64,000 nt of DNA from Winogradskyella jejuensis (GTDB taxonomy: Bacteria > Bacteroidota > Bacteroidia > Flavobacteriales > Flavobacteriaceae): NCBI RefSeq assembly GCF_900129745.1, contig NZ_FQWS01000002.1, forward strand, positions 1 to 64,000, given 5' to 3'. Shown here piece after piece: positions 9,525 to 18,935 of the stretch. The position numbers and the translations under genes are program-made. Position 1 is the first letter of the stretch. Each line of letters starts with the position of its first letter. Under the pieces are notes generated by a model, which was not told where the DNA came from, ran no database searches, and was given only the letters and a program-made list of their open reading frames with translations.

Positions 9525-9553
9525 TTGAGATTTTAAAAACTAGTCTATATTTG
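9525..9553 (+). promoter_or_regulatory. Promoter of the tRNA-Val pair
   Basis: TTG at 9525-9527, then 18 bases, then TATATTTG at 9546-9553. This is a full match to the Bacteroidota consensus, ending 13 bases before the first tRNA. Confidence 0.75.
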
Positions 9554-9566
9554 CAATCCAATTATC

Positions 9567-9641
9567 GGGCGCGTAGCTCAGTTGGTTCAGAGCACTTGGT
9601 TTACACCCAAGGGGTCAGGGGTTCGAATCCCTTCGCGCCCA
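9567..9641 (+). tRNA. tRNA-Val (anticodon TAC)
   Basis: A 75-base cloverleaf. The acceptor arm GGGCGCG pairs with CGCGCCC. The D arm is GCTC/GAGC. The anticodon arm is CTTGG/CCAAG with loop TTTACAC, giving anticodon TAC. The T arm is AGGGG/CCCTT-like around TTCGAAT. The 3' CCA is not encoded. Confidence 0.97.
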
Positions 9642-9642
9642 C

Positions 9643-9670
9643 AAAAGTCTACAGAAATGTGGACTTTTTT
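9643..9670 (+). terminator. Hairpin between the two tRNA-Val genes
   Basis: Arms 9643-9653 and 9658-9668 form 11 base pairs, with one G-T pair, around a GAAA tetraloop, and the right arm runs into T residues. It could terminate the first tRNA transcript or serve as a processing signal between the two. Confidence 0.75.
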
Positions 9671-9684
9671 GGTTTTATAGATTA

Positions 9685-9759
9685 GGGTCATTAACTCAGT
9701 TGGTTTAGAGTGTTACCTTGACAGGGTAGAAGTCACTGGTTCGAATCCAGTATGACCCA
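9685..9759 (+). tRNA. tRNA-Val (anticodon GAC)
   Basis: A 75-base cloverleaf. The acceptor GGGTCAT pairs with ATGACCC. The D arm is ACTC/GAGT. The anticodon arm is TTACC/GGTAG with loop TTGACAG, giving anticodon GAC. The T arm is ACTGG/CCAGT. CCA is not encoded. With the TAC tRNA upstream it covers all valine codons. Confidence 0.96.
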
Positions 9760-9769
9760 CATCAGTCCA

Positions 9770-9798
9770 AACGTTCAAACTTTTGTTTGGACGTTTTT
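9770..9798 (+). terminator. Terminator after tRNA-Val (GAC)
   Basis: Arms 9770-9780 and 9785-9795 form 11 pairs with one G-T, around a TTTT loop, followed by T residues. It has the same architecture as the hairpin after the first tRNA. It also abuts the convergent murF stop codon and may serve both strands. Confidence 0.75.
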
Positions 9799-9800
9799 AG

Positions 9801-11084
9801 TTATAAGACATCTAAAATCCGCTCTAGTGCCATGCCTCTAGAGCCTTTGATTAGTATAGTAGTGTTAGTAATCTTTTGGGCTTTAAACTCTAATTTTAAG
9901 TCCTCAAAAGATGAAAATTTATAAGTTGAAGCTTTTGTTTTCGTCTTATAAAAATTCTCTCCTACTAAAATGATGTTTTCATCAAAATACCTCTCAGCCA
10001 AATCTACAATACTTTGATGTTCTTCTTTAGCTGAATCGCCAAGCTCAAACATATCACCTAAGAACAAATATTTTTTATCAGCATCTAATTGTTTAAAGTT
10101 TTTTAGTGCTGCTATCATACTCGTTGGATTAGCGTTATAGGCATCAAGAATAATATTATTACCACTAATCTCTCGAATTTCTGATCTATTATTGTCCGGA
10201 ACGTATGTTTCAATGGCTGTTTTTATAGTATTGGTTTCAACATCAAAGTGTTTTCCTATGGCTATTGACACAGCAATATTTGTAAAGTTATATTCACCTA
10301 TCAATTGACTGTTTATTAATGTGTCGTCATAAGATAGACTCACAAAAGGATTAGCGTCTACAAATTTAACAGTGCAATCATTTGTAGATTTCGTCCCAAA
10401 AGTCAGAACTTTTGAATAATCACCAATTTGTTTTATTTGTGTAGCGTCATCAGTATTTAAGAAAATAGTTTTATTGTTTTCTTTTAGATATGTATATAAT
10501 TCAGACTTGCCTTTAATAACACCCTCAACTCCTCCAAAGCCTTCTAAATGTGCTTTACCAAAGTTGGTAATTAAGCCATAATCTGGTTCGGCGATTGAAG
10601 CTAAAAATTCTATTTCTTTTTGATGATTAGCGCCCATCTCTACTATTCCGAAATCTAAACTTTTATCAAAACTTAAGAGGGTTAATGGAACGCCAATATG
10701 GTTATTGAGATTACCTTTGGTGGCTTTTACTCTATATTTTGATGAGAGTACACAATTAATCAACTCTTTTGTTGTTGTTTTTCCGTTGCTACCAGTTAAC
10801 GCTATAATAGGAAAGCTAAAAGTTCTTCTATGATAGTTGGCGAGCTGTTGTAATGCTGCAAGAGTGTCGTTTACTAAAACGAATTTATTTGATACGTTTT
10901 CTAATGATTTATCATCAATAACACAGAAACTTGCACCTTGTTTCAGAGCTTTTTCAGCAAATTTATTACCGTCAAAGTTTTCGCCTCTCAAGGCAAAATA
11001 GATGTCGTTTTCTTTAAGTTTACGAGTGTCTGTACAAACCGATTTGTATTTGGTAAAAAGGGTGTATAAAGCTTTTATATTCAT
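9801..11084 (-). CDS. murF: UDP-N-acetylmuramoyl-tripeptide--D-alanyl-D-alanine ligase
   Basis: A 427-residue cytoplasmic Mur ligase that adds D-Ala-D-Ala to the UDP-MurNAc-tripeptide, the last soluble step of peptidoglycan precursor synthesis. The N-terminal domain has VCTDTRKLKENDIYFALRG. The ATP loop GSNGKTTT is at residues 98-105. GNLNNHIGVPLTLL and EMGANHQKEI, about 135-160, are MurF-specific central motifs. DAYNANPTSM, about 313, belongs to the C-terminal domain. It lies downstream of gldJ, separated by a strong hairpin. Confidence 0.95.
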   Translation of the reverse strand: MNIKALYTLFTKYKSVCTDTRKLKENDIYFALRGENFDGNKFAEKALKQGASFCVIDDKSLENVSNKFVLVNDTLAALQQLANYHRRTFSFPIIALTGSNGKTTTKELINCVLSSKYRVKATKGNLNNHIGVPLTLLSFDKSLDFGIVEMGANHQKEIEFLASIAEPDYGLITNFGKAHLEGFGGVEGVIKGKSELYTYLKENNKTIFLNTDDATQIKQIGDYSKVLTFGTKSTNDCTVKFVDANPFVSLSYDDTLINSQLIGEYNFTNIAVSIAIGKHFDVETNTIKTAIETYVPDNNRSEIREISGNNIILDAYNANPTSMIAALKNFKQLDADKKYLFLGDMFELGDSAKEEHQSIVDLAERYFDENIILVGENFYKTKTKASTYKFSSFEDLKLEFKAQKITNTTILIKGSRGMALERILDVL

Positions 11085-11096
11085 ATTATAAAAATA

Positions 11097-11127
11097 AAAA
11101 AGTCCTAACGTATTGTTAGGACTTTTT
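11097..11127 (-). terminator. Terminator between gldJ and murF
   Basis: Arms 11097-11109 and 11115-11127 form a perfect 13-base-pair stem around a five-base loop, with A/T runs at both ends. It sits 21 bases past the gldJ stop. murF lies just downstream, so it may attenuate rather than stop all transcription. Confidence 0.8.
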
Positions 11128-11147
11128 GATATAATTTAATAACGTTA

Positions 11148-12818
11148 TTAGTTACGTTTTTTCTTATTTGTTTTAGATTTAGAACCAACGCGAGATACTG
11201 CGCATCTAAACCCGATATAGTCTGTTGCCATATCTTGTGGGAAGTATCTACGTTGTGCAGGATCAATCCAGTAAGATCTATCTCTCCAAGACCCACCTTT
11301 GATAACTCTTGCCTCATCATTGATAAGAGAAGTTCTTCTGTCTGACTTATCGTATTCTTTTAAAAGTTTTCCACTAGCTGAATCTCTTTCAATATTGTGC
11401 TTGGGAGAGTTATACATTTTACGTGTATCAAATTTTCCATCTTCGTCATCTTCAAAATTATCTCTATAGTATCTAGATGATTTTTGGTCACCGTCTCTAT
11501 AGTTTCTGTTATCGCTTCTGTCGAAGTTTGTTCTTAAGTAAGTGTCTTCGCCATCCACAGGAATTCTCTCAATTTCTCCTGGTAAATTACGAGCAACAAT
11601 TCTACCGTTACTTAATGTGTCATAAACTGTTTCTTCAACAATTTTTACACTCCCATCATCATTAATAGCATTTTTAAAATAGGTATTACCTCTATAGTAG
11701 TTAAAGTCATTAAACTCGTCATCTACTATTGGCCTGTATACGTCAGCTACCCATTCCGCTACATTTCCAGCCATATCATATAGACCGTAATCGTTTGGTT
11801 CGTAATATTTTACTTCTTGTGTAATATCTGCACCGTCATCAGACCATCCAGCAATTCCACCATAATCACCTTTACTTTGCTTAAAGTTAGCTAACTGATC
11901 GCCACGTTTCGCACGCTTTCCTGATCTAGTGTATTGTCCATCCCATGGATATTTCTTACGACCTCTATAGATATTGTAGCTTCTTAATTCGCTCATGCCT
12001 AGGGCAGCATATTCCCACTCAACTTCTGTTGGAAGTCTATATTTAGGACCAATTAGTCCGGATTCTCTTTTTGCATATACATTAATAGTATCACCTTGAG
12101 CATTAACTTGCATACGTCTCCTAGACTTTACTGGATTAATGATAGAATCATTACCTCCATAAGTTTTAGTAGGCGCGTTGATATAGGTATCAGTATTAAA
12201 TGTACTTCCAGCTGTAGCTGTAAACTGAGAATCTCTTTCTAAGTAACCAGCTTTTTGTAAAGTCATCTCTGAAACTCTATCCGTTCTCCAACTCGCATAT
12301 TCAACAGCTTGAATCCAACTTACACCAACTACAGGATAATTTCCGTAAGCAGGATGGCGAAGATAGTTTTCAGTCATCATTTCATTGTATCCAAGGCGGT
12401 TTCTCCATACCAAAGTATCAGGTAGTGCACCTTTGTATATGTTTGCATAACTTGGATCTTCAGGAGGATAAACACTCTTTAAATAATCTAAATACATTAA
12501 GTAGTTAGCATTTGTAACCTCTGATTCGTCCATATAATAAGATTGAACGTGCTGTTGAGATGGAGAGTTATTCCAGTCGTGCATTGGGTCGTCTTGTACT
12601 TTACCCATGGTAAAGGTACCACCTTCAATAAATACTGTTCCTGGAGGAGTCTCTTGTTCTTTAAACTTGGTGTTGTATTGAAATCCACCTTGCTTGTCAT
12701 TAATAGCCCAACCAGTAGCGCTATCTACATTACTGGAGTTGGATGAGCGTTTACAACTAAAAGCAGTAACTATTAGGGCTGTAGCTGCTAATAATTTAAA
12801 ATTCATGACGTTTCTCAT
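11148..12818 (-). CDS. gldJ: Gliding motility lipoprotein GldJ
   Basis: A 556-residue lipoprotein with a formylglycine-generating-enzyme/SUMF1-like fold. GldJ is needed for flavobacterial gliding and T9SS stability. The signal peptide ends in a lipobox with the acylated cysteine at residue 22 (AFSCKRSS). The sulfatase-modifying domain starts at GGTFTMGKVQDDP (about 65). It contains YRLPTEVEWEYAALG and YDMAGNVAEWVADVYRP, and ends with KGGSWRDRSYWIDPAQRR and GFRCA. Asp/Arg/Tyr-rich inserts (about 440-480) are typical of GldJ. ATG at residue 5 is an alternative start. It is divergent from porU. Confidence 0.95.
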   Translation of the reverse strand: MRNVMNFKLLAATALIVTAFSCKRSSNSSNVDSATGWAINDKQGGFQYNTKFKEQETPPGTVFIEGGTFTMGKVQDDPMHDWNNSPSQQHVQSYYMDESEVTNANYLMYLDYLKSVYPPEDPSYANIYKGALPDTLVWRNRLGYNEMMTENYLRHPAYGNYPVVGVSWIQAVEYASWRTDRVSEMTLQKAGYLERDSQFTATAGSTFNTDTYINAPTKTYGGNDSIINPVKSRRRMQVNAQGDTINVYAKRESGLIGPKYRLPTEVEWEYAALGMSELRSYNIYRGRKKYPWDGQYTRSGKRAKRGDQLANFKQSKGDYGGIAGWSDDGADITQEVKYYEPNDYGLYDMAGNVAEWVADVYRPIVDDEFNDFNYYRGNTYFKNAINDDGSVKIVEETVYDTLSNGRIVARNLPGEIERIPVDGEDTYLRTNFDRSDNRNYRDGDQKSSRYYRDNFEDDEDGKFDTRKMYNSPKHNIERDSASGKLLKEYDKSDRRTSLINDEARVIKGGSWRDRSYWIDPAQRRYFPQDMATDYIGFRCAVSRVGSKSKTNKKKRN

Positions 12819-12852
12819 AACTGTCGATTAAGTAAGTTCTTTTAAATTGGAC

Positions 12853-12860
12853 GTGCAATA
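12853..12860 (-). promoter_or_regulatory. Possible gldJ -7 box
   Basis: On the minus strand the sequence TATATTGC resembles TAnnTTTG with one shifted base and ends 34 bases before the gldJ start. TTTG repeats lie upstream at roughly the right distance. The match is imperfect. Confidence 0.3.
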
Positions 12861-13013
12861 TAGCAATTAAAGACAAACAAACAACATTTTTTACCGATAA
12901 AGTGTAAAAAAATATGCATTTCATCCTGTTTTTTGTTCATTACAACGGATATTTTGTCGTTTCAACCGCTGATTTCACTAAACAATAACGGTAGTCAAAA
13001 TAAATTATTGTTG

Positions 13014-13021
13014 TACTTTTG
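13014..13021 (+). promoter_or_regulatory. -7 promoter box of porU
   Basis: TACTTTTG fits TAnnTTTG and lies 52 bases ahead of the porU ATG. No clear TTG is present at the expected distance upstream. Confidence 0.5.
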
Positions 13022-13073
13022 AAATAAAAATTGTCACCTCATAATAAGGCATAAACTTGTACGTTTATTTACC

Positions 13074-16000
13074 ATGAAAAAGAGCTTTACGATTACATTA
13101 CTATTTATTTGTTTTTTTTCGTTTGCCCAGCAAAAGCAATTTACCATTAATTGGAATGGTGATAAAAATCTAGAAGCTGGTTACGCAAAAGTAGTTGTAC
13201 CTTCTTTTGATGAAAACCATTTTAGTTACAATGTAGAGTCTGGTTTAACTTATTATTCAGAATGGAAAGAGAGTGGCTTAGTTAATGAAACTTCAGTTAA
13301 CCTTTCTAACGTTGTTTACAATCCAATCTCTCGTTCTGAATTAAAAGATTTAGAACTTACAACTATAAAGTCTAACTTAGATTATAAACTTGTTAATACC
13401 GAAGCTAGAGGAAAGCATTCCGTGTATTTTCAGTTTAATCCTATTGTAAAAGAGGGAAACTCCTATAAAAAGGTAATGAGTTTTACCCTTAATTATAGTT
13501 TGGGTAGCGCTAATAGAGCTTCAAGTAGTGCCTCACGATTTAATACAATAAGTAATTCTGTTTTAGCTTCGGGTGAATGGTACCGATTTTATGTAGATAC
13601 AACAGGAGTACATCGCTTATCTAAAAGTTTTTTGAGTCAATTAGGGGTTAATGTAAATTCAGTTGACCCAAGAACCGTTAAGATTTACGGAAACGGTGGC
13701 GAGATGTTACCATATTTAAATTCTCAGAATAACTTAATAGATTTAACTGAGAATGCAATTCATTTTGTTGGTGAAGCTGATGGTAGTTTTGACGACCAAG
13801 ATTATATTCTTTTTTATGCTAAAGGACCACAAGGTTTTAATCAAGAGCAAAACACAAATTTAAATTTATACACCGATAAGACTTATTACTATGTAAATAT
13901 TAGTGGCGGAAATGGAAAGCGTATTTCTGAAATTCCTCAACCTGACCAAGCGCCAGATTTAATAGTAGACACATTTCAAGATTATGATTTTTATGAAGTC
14001 GATGAGTTTAATCTTGTAAAACTAGGAAGACAATGGTTTGGTGACCGTTTTGATGTTGAAACTCAACGAAGCTATAGTTTTGAGATACCTAATATAGATA
14101 CATCTGTACCGGTAAATATTAGTTTAGCCTTTGGGTCTGTTTCAGAATTACCAAGTTCTATGGCTGTAAATATTAATGGTGCTGTTTCTAATGTGAATTT
14201 GCCAGCAATAAATCCTGATAGTTTTATTTTTGCTACAGGAGCTTTTTTTAATGATGCCGTGACGGTTTCAGGAGAAACTTTAGATATTGGCTTAGAATAT
14301 AATAATGGCGGTAATCCTGTAGCGTCGACTTATCTTGATTACATTAATATAGTAGCTACAAGACAATTGCAATATGCAAATGAACAATTGTTTTTTAAAA
14401 ACAATTCTGTAGGGTCTAGTTCTGGTGTGGTTCAGTATAATATAAGTAATGCTTCAAATGTGCAACAGATTTGGGATGTTACAGATATATTCAATATTCA
14501 GTTTGTTGAAAACGGTAATCAAGATTCAAATCTAAGTTTTAAAACTAATGCTGGAGAAGTTAGAGATTATGTGGCTTTTTCAAATTCCGATTTTTTAGAG
14601 CCACAAAGAGATGCCATCACTCAAATTAGTAATCAAAATCTAAAAGGAACTGTGTTAAGTGATGACCAAGGACAGTTTCAAGATGTAGATTACCTACTAA
14701 TAACGCCTCAATTATTTTTAGCCCAAGCAGAACGTTTAGCAGCAATTAATAGGCTGCAAAATAATATAGCAGTAAAGGTTGTTACACTTCAGCAAATTTA
14801 CAACGAGTTTAGCTCTGGAAATCAAGATATTGCAGCAATCAGAAATTTTGTGCGTTATGTATATAATAATGCAAGTGCCCCTGATAGGCGTGTAAAATAT
14901 GTTGGCCTTTTTGGAGATGCCTCCTACGATTACAAAGATCGTCTTAGAAATAATACCAATTTTGTGCCTTCGTGGTTTTCTCTCAATAGTTTTAGTGTTA
15001 CTGGTTCTTTGATTTCTGATGATTTTTATGGTTTAATGGATGATAATGAAGGAACATTAGCTACCTCTAATAGGTTAGATATTGCTGTTGGAAGAATGCT
15101 AGCTGATAGCCCACAACGCGCAAAAGAAATAGTAGATAAAATTGAAGCGTATTATGCACAAGAATCTTATGGGAGTTGGAGAAATAATATACTTTTAGTT
15201 TCTGATGATGTTGATGAACCTTTTGAGCGCATACTACAGCAAACTACTGATGATGTTGCTACAGATGTAAAAGCTCAGAAGCCCTTTCTGAATTCTATAA
15301 AAGTACATTCAGATTCATTTCAGCAATTATCATCATCAGGAGGTGATAGGTATCCAGAGGTTAACGATGCAATCAAAAATGCTATTGATGTTGGAGTTTT
15401 GCTTGTAAATTATTTTGGTCATGGAGGAGAATTGGGATTAGCCGATGAAAGAATTTTTGATATTAATGACTCGCAAAGCATAAACAACAATTGTCGTTTT
15501 AATTGTTTTGTAACAGTAACATGTGAATATACTAAATACGACAATCCTGATTTGCAAACAGCTGGGGAGTTTACGTATTGGAATACAAGAGGCGGAGCTA
15601 TAGGCTTGATTACAACTACACGTCAAATTTTTGTTACTGTTGGTACAAATTATAACGAAGTTTTAGAAGATTACCTATTTGCATACGGTTCTAACGATTA
15701 TCCTTCTATGGCAGAAGCTTTAAGATTAACTAAATTAGACCCTCAGATTGCTGGAAGTTTTCAAAAACGTTTAGTCCACTTTATTGGAGATCCTGCAATG
15801 AAATTAGCAATCCCAAGACCAAGTATAAGGTTAACACATATTAATGATGTACCAATAACCCAGACTACAGATGTTTTACAAGCCTTAGGCCGCGTTAAAA
15901 TGTCTGGTGAAGTTGTTGATGTCAATGGAAATCTAATAAGCGATTATGATGGTGTGTTAACAGCAACCGTATTTGATAAAGAGATTCAGAGGAGTACTTT

Positions 16001-16928
16001 AGCTAATGATAACACTTCTGATGCTAGTGGTTTAATAGTCTTAGATTTTACCACTCTTGGTGAAATACTTTTTAAAGGGCAAGCTACCGTAGAAAACGGA
16101 CAATTCGATTTTAATTTTGTGGTTCCAAGAGATGTTGGTATTCCAATTGGTCAGGGTAAAGTAAGTTTTTATGCAAAACGAAATAATGCACTTGAGGATC
16201 AAACAGGTCATAGCTTTGACATACAAGTTGGAGGGATTAATGAAAATGCGGAAGAGGATAATATTGGTCCACTTATCAACTTGTTTATGAATGACGAGAA
16301 TTTTGTGTCTGGAGGTATTACAAATGAATCGCCAACTTTGTTAGTTAAATTACAAGATGATAATGGTATTAATACCGCAAGTGGTATCGGTCACGATATT
16401 ACGGCAATTTTAGACGGTGACGAAACAAACCCTTTTGTACTTAATGATTATTACGAAGCTAGTCTTGATGATTTTACTAACGGTACTGTGACTTTTGGAT
16501 TTAGAGATTTAGAACCTGGATTACATACGCTAACGGTTAAAGCTTGGGACGTTTATAATAATTCATCAACATCAGAAATTCAGTTTGAGGTTTTCAATAA
16601 TAATGAAGAGTTAGTCATTAACAATGTGCTTAACTATCCAAATCCATTTGTAGATTACACAGAGTTTTGGTTTAATCACAATAGCAGTGATGTGCTAGAT
16701 ATTTCTGTTCAAATATTTACCATTTCAGGAAAATTGGTTAAGACCATAAACGGACAAACTAATACTTCTGGTAAGTCTACAAGCACCTTGTCTCGAGATA
16801 TAGTTTGGGATGGGAGAGACGATTTTGGAGACAAAATCGGAAAAGGAACGTATATCTATAAACTAAAAGTAAAATCTCAACGTTTAAATAAACAGATTGA
16901 AAAAATTCAAAAACTTGTAATACTATAA
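13074..16928 (+). CDS. porU: Type IX secretion system sortase PorU
   Basis: A 1284-residue exported C25 (gingipain-like) cysteine protease. It removes T9SS C-terminal signals from cargo and attaches cargo to the cell surface. A signal peptide covers residues 1-19. The catalytic histidine is H783 in NYFGHGGELG, and the catalytic cysteine is C817 in VTVTCEYTKYDNP. An Ig-like segment follows. The C-terminal region from about residue 1185, starting LNYPNPFVDYTEFWF and ending in GTYIYKLKVKS, is a T9SS sorting-type beta domain. It is followed directly by porV, its partner in the attachment complex. Confidence 0.95.
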   Translation: MKKSFTITLLFICFFSFAQQKQFTINWNGDKNLEAGYAKVVVPSFDENHFSYNVESGLTYYSEWKESGLVNETSVNLSNVVYNPISRSELKDLELTTIKSNLDYKLVNTEARGKHSVYFQFNPIVKEGNSYKKVMSFTLNYSLGSANRASSSASRFNTISNSVLASGEWYRFYVDTTGVHRLSKSFLSQLGVNVNSVDPRTVKIYGNGGEMLPYLNSQNNLIDLTENAIHFVGEADGSFDDQDYILFYAKGPQGFNQEQNTNLNLYTDKTYYYVNISGGNGKRISEIPQPDQAPDLIVDTFQDYDFYEVDEFNLVKLGRQWFGDRFDVETQRSYSFEIPNIDTSVPVNISLAFGSVSELPSSMAVNINGAVSNVNLPAINPDSFIFATGAFFNDAVTVSGETLDIGLEYNNGGNPVASTYLDYINIVATRQLQYANEQLFFKNNSVGSSSGVVQYNISNASNVQQIWDVTDIFNIQFVENGNQDSNLSFKTNAGEVRDYVAFSNSDFLEPQRDAITQISNQNLKGTVLSDDQGQFQDVDYLLITPQLFLAQAERLAAINRLQNNIAVKVVTLQQIYNEFSSGNQDIAAIRNFVRYVYNNASAPDRRVKYVGLFGDASYDYKDRLRNNTNFVPSWFSLNSFSVTGSLISDDFYGLMDDNEGTLATSNRLDIAVGRMLADSPQRAKEIVDKIEAYYAQESYGSWRNNILLVSDDVDEPFERILQQTTDDVATDVKAQKPFLNSIKVHSDSFQQLSSSGGDRYPEVNDAIKNAIDVGVLLVNYFGHGGELGLADERIFDINDSQSINNNCRFNCFVTVTCEYTKYDNPDLQTAGEFTYWNTRGGAIGLITTTRQIFVTVGTNYNEVLEDYLFAYGSNDYPSMAEALRLTKLDPQIAGSFQKRLVHFIGDPAMKLAIPRPSIRLTHINDVPITQTTDVLQALGRVKMSGEVVDVNGNLISDYDGVLTATVFDKEIQRSTLANDNTSDASGLIVLDFTTLGEILFKGQATVENGQFDFNFVVPRDVGIPIGQGKVSFYAKRNNALEDQTGHSFDIQVGGINENAEEDNIGPLINLFMNDENFVSGGITNESPTLLVKLQDDNGINTASGIGHDITAILDGDETNPFVLNDYYEASLDDFTNGTVTFGFRDLEPGLHTLTVKAWDVYNNSSTSEIQFEVFNNNEELVINNVLNYPNPFVDYTEFWFNHNSSDVLDISVQIFTISGKLVKTINGQTNTSGKSTSTLSRDIVWDGRDDFGDKIGKGTYIYKLKVKSQRLNKQIEKIQKLVIL

Positions 16929-16943
16929 TATTAAATTATATTT
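16915..16943 (+). promoter_or_regulatory. Promoter of porV
   Basis: TTG at 16915-16917, an 18-base spacer, and TATATTTG at 16936-16943. The TTG lies inside the last codons of porU. porV can therefore be transcribed independently as well as by read-through from porU. Confidence 0.7.
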
Positions 16944-16989
16944 GTCAACACTATTTGACGTATTGTATAGCGTCAAGACTCAATGAAAT

Positions 16990-18246
16990 ATGAAAAAAAC
17001 ACTTCTTTTAATATTAGTTGTTATAGCAAATAGCGCATTTAGCCAAAATACAACTCAGATTATACCAAATGAAAACGATAGCCGAGTAATTACTACAGGT
17101 GTTCCCTTTATGCTTGTATCACCAGATGCAAGATCTGCTGCTTTAGGAGATATGGGTGTAGCAACATCAGTAGATGGTTTTTCACAGCAATATAACCCCG
17201 CAAAATATGCGTTTTCTGAAACCAAATCAGGTGTGGGTGTTAGTTTCACACCTTATTTAACACGACTGGTAAACGATATTTCAATTAGTTATCTAACTTA
17301 TTTTAATAGGTTAAGTGATTATAGCGCTGTTTCAGCTAGTGTTAAGTATTTTAGTTTAGGTGAAATTGTATTAACTCAAGATGCAAATGATCCAGGTGTT
17401 GCGGTAAAGCCAAATGAATATGCTGTGGACTTAGCTTATGCTTTAAAGCTGAATGATCAATTTTCTATGGCAGTTGGTTTACGTTATTTTAGATCGGCTT
17501 TGCGTATAGGTCAGGTTGATCCAAATGCTAATCCTGGAAGTTCTTTTGGTGCTGATATTACAGGATACTATCAGAGTGAAGAAAATGCTTACAACGACTT
17601 TAATGGTCGTTGGCGTTTAGGTTTTGCGTTGCAAAACTTAGGACCAAAGTTTAGTTATGATGATGGTGGGCAAGATGTCTTTCAGCCAACAAACTTAAGA
17701 CTTGGAGGTGGTTTCGATTTTATTTTTGACCAAAATAGTAAACTAGCTTTAACTGCTGAAGTCTCTAAATACTTAGTGCCAACGCCTCCACAGAGAGGAG
17801 AGCGTATTGTTTTTACAGATGCTAATGGAGACGGTGTTTTTAATCCTGCTGATGGAGATACACAAACCCAAGAACAAATGGATGCTTCTGCTGAGAATGT
17901 AATCATTGCAGGTCAAGATAATGATGTAAGTTTCTTGTCTGGAGTTTTTCAATCTTTTGGTGATGCACCAGGTGGTTTCAGTGAAGAACTTCAAGAGTTT
18001 ACTTGGTCTCTCGGCGCAGAGTATACATATAACAATTCGTTTGCGCTGCGTGCAGGTTATTTTAACGAATCTGAAGAAAAAGGAGCACGTCAGTTTTTTG
18101 CTTTAGGAGCAGGATTTAAGTACACAACTATACAATTAGATTTATCGTACTTATTCTCAGCCTCAAGAGTACAAAGTCCATTAGAAAACACATTACGATT
18201 CTCGCTAACCTTTAATTTTGGAGATGGTGAGTATACCGAATATTAA
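16990..18246 (+). CDS. porV: Type IX secretion system outer-membrane protein PorV
   Basis: A 418-residue outer-membrane beta-barrel of the FadL-like PorV/LptO family. It shuttles cargo from the translocon to PorU. A signal peptide ends at about residue 19 (NSAFSQ). The N-terminal block SPDARSAALGDMGVATSVDGF, here read from about residue 44, is diagnostic of PorV. Amphipathic strands alternate to the C-terminus, which ends in LRFSLTFNFGDGEYTEY. A loop with repeated D/N/G residues (about 275-300) resembles a calcium-binding loop. It sits 61 bases after porU. Confidence 0.95.
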   Translation: MKKTLLLILVVIANSAFSQNTTQIIPNENDSRVITTGVPFMLVSPDARSAALGDMGVATSVDGFSQQYNPAKYAFSETKSGVGVSFTPYLTRLVNDISISYLTYFNRLSDYSAVSASVKYFSLGEIVLTQDANDPGVAVKPNEYAVDLAYALKLNDQFSMAVGLRYFRSALRIGQVDPNANPGSSFGADITGYYQSEENAYNDFNGRWRLGFALQNLGPKFSYDDGGQDVFQPTNLRLGGGFDFIFDQNSKLALTAEVSKYLVPTPPQRGERIVFTDANGDGVFNPADGDTQTQEQMDASAENVIIAGQDNDVSFLSGVFQSFGDAPGGFSEELQEFTWSLGAEYTYNNSFALRAGYFNESEEKGARQFFALGAGFKYTTIQLDLSYLFSASRVQSPLENTLRFSLTFNFGDGEYTEY

Positions 18247-18273
18247 TCGTAAATTGTAATCCTATACACAAAG

Positions 18274-18301
18274 AACTATTGCCTACAGCAGTAGTTTTTT
18301 T
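18274..18301 (+). terminator. Terminator after porV
   Basis: Arms 18274-18282 and 18288-18296 form nine pairs, with one G-T, around a CTACA loop and are followed by T residues. It separates porV from cdd. Confidence 0.75.
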
Positions 18302-18318
18302 GTCTAAAATAGTTTGTA

Positions 18319-18801
18319 ATGAAAGAAGTTAAAATTGAAACAACTCTTGAGATTTACGATGCCATAGAAGATACTTCTCAGGATATTCAAAACTTAATGA
18401 AAGAAGCCGTAAAGGCTCGTGATAAAGCATATTCTCCATATTCTAAATTTGATGTAGGTGCTGCAATATTACTAGATAATGGTGAAATAATTTCAGGAAG
18501 TAATCAAGAAAATGCATCCTACCCATCAGGGCTCTGTGCTGAGCGTACTGCTATATATTATGCTGGTGCAAAATACCCAAAAGCAAAAATGCTAAAAATG
18601 GCATTAACTGCCTCTTCTCAGAATCAGTTAACATTGCAACCCATTCCTCCATGCGGAGCTTGTAGGCAAGCTATAGCAGAATATGAGGTAAAACAAGATT
18701 TACCAATAGAGATTTACTTTATGGGAGCAAAAGGAAAAGTCGTAAAATCAAAATCATTAGCCAATTTACTGCCATTGGTTTTCGAAAGTTCAGTACTGTA
18801 A
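18319..18801 (+). CDS. cdd: Cytidine deaminase
   Basis: A 160-residue zinc enzyme that deaminates cytidine and deoxycytidine to uridine forms in pyrimidine salvage. PYSKFDVGAAIL is the usual N-terminal substrate motif. CAERTA supplies the first zinc cysteine (C73) and the proton-shuttling glutamate (E75). PPCGACRQA supplies the other zinc cysteines (C112, C115). The size fits the tetrameric class, with about 25 extra N-terminal residues common in Bacteroidota. Confidence 0.95.
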   Translation: MKEVKIETTLEIYDAIEDTSQDIQNLMKEAVKARDKAYSPYSKFDVGAAILLDNGEIISGSNQENASYPSGLCAERTAIYYAGAKYPKAKMLKMALTASSQNQLTLQPIPPCGACRQAIAEYEVKQDLPIEIYFMGAKGKVVKSKSLANLLPLVFESSVL

Positions 18802-18806
18802 CGTTT

Positions 18807-18845
18807 TCGTAAAAAAATTAGCGTCAATTCATTGATTTTTTACGA
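18807..18845 (+). terminator. Weak A/T-rich hairpin after cdd
   Basis: Arms 18807-18816 and 18836-18845 can form ten pairs, mostly A-T, with a 19-base loop. It is possibly a terminator of cdd; the low GC content makes this uncertain. Confidence 0.35.
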
Positions 18846-18876
18846 GATTGTTCTTTAAGGTTATTCTTAGAAATAT

Positions 18877-18884
18877 TATTTTTG
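18877..18884 (+). promoter_or_regulatory. -7 promoter box of pdhA-pdhC
   Basis: TATTTTTG fits TAnnTTTG and lies 51 bases before the pdhA ATG. The upstream TTG is not at ideal spacing. Confidence 0.45.
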
Positions 18885-18935
18885 CTATTCTGCTATAACG
18901 TTAAAGCGGATAATTCATTTTTATAAATTAAATAG

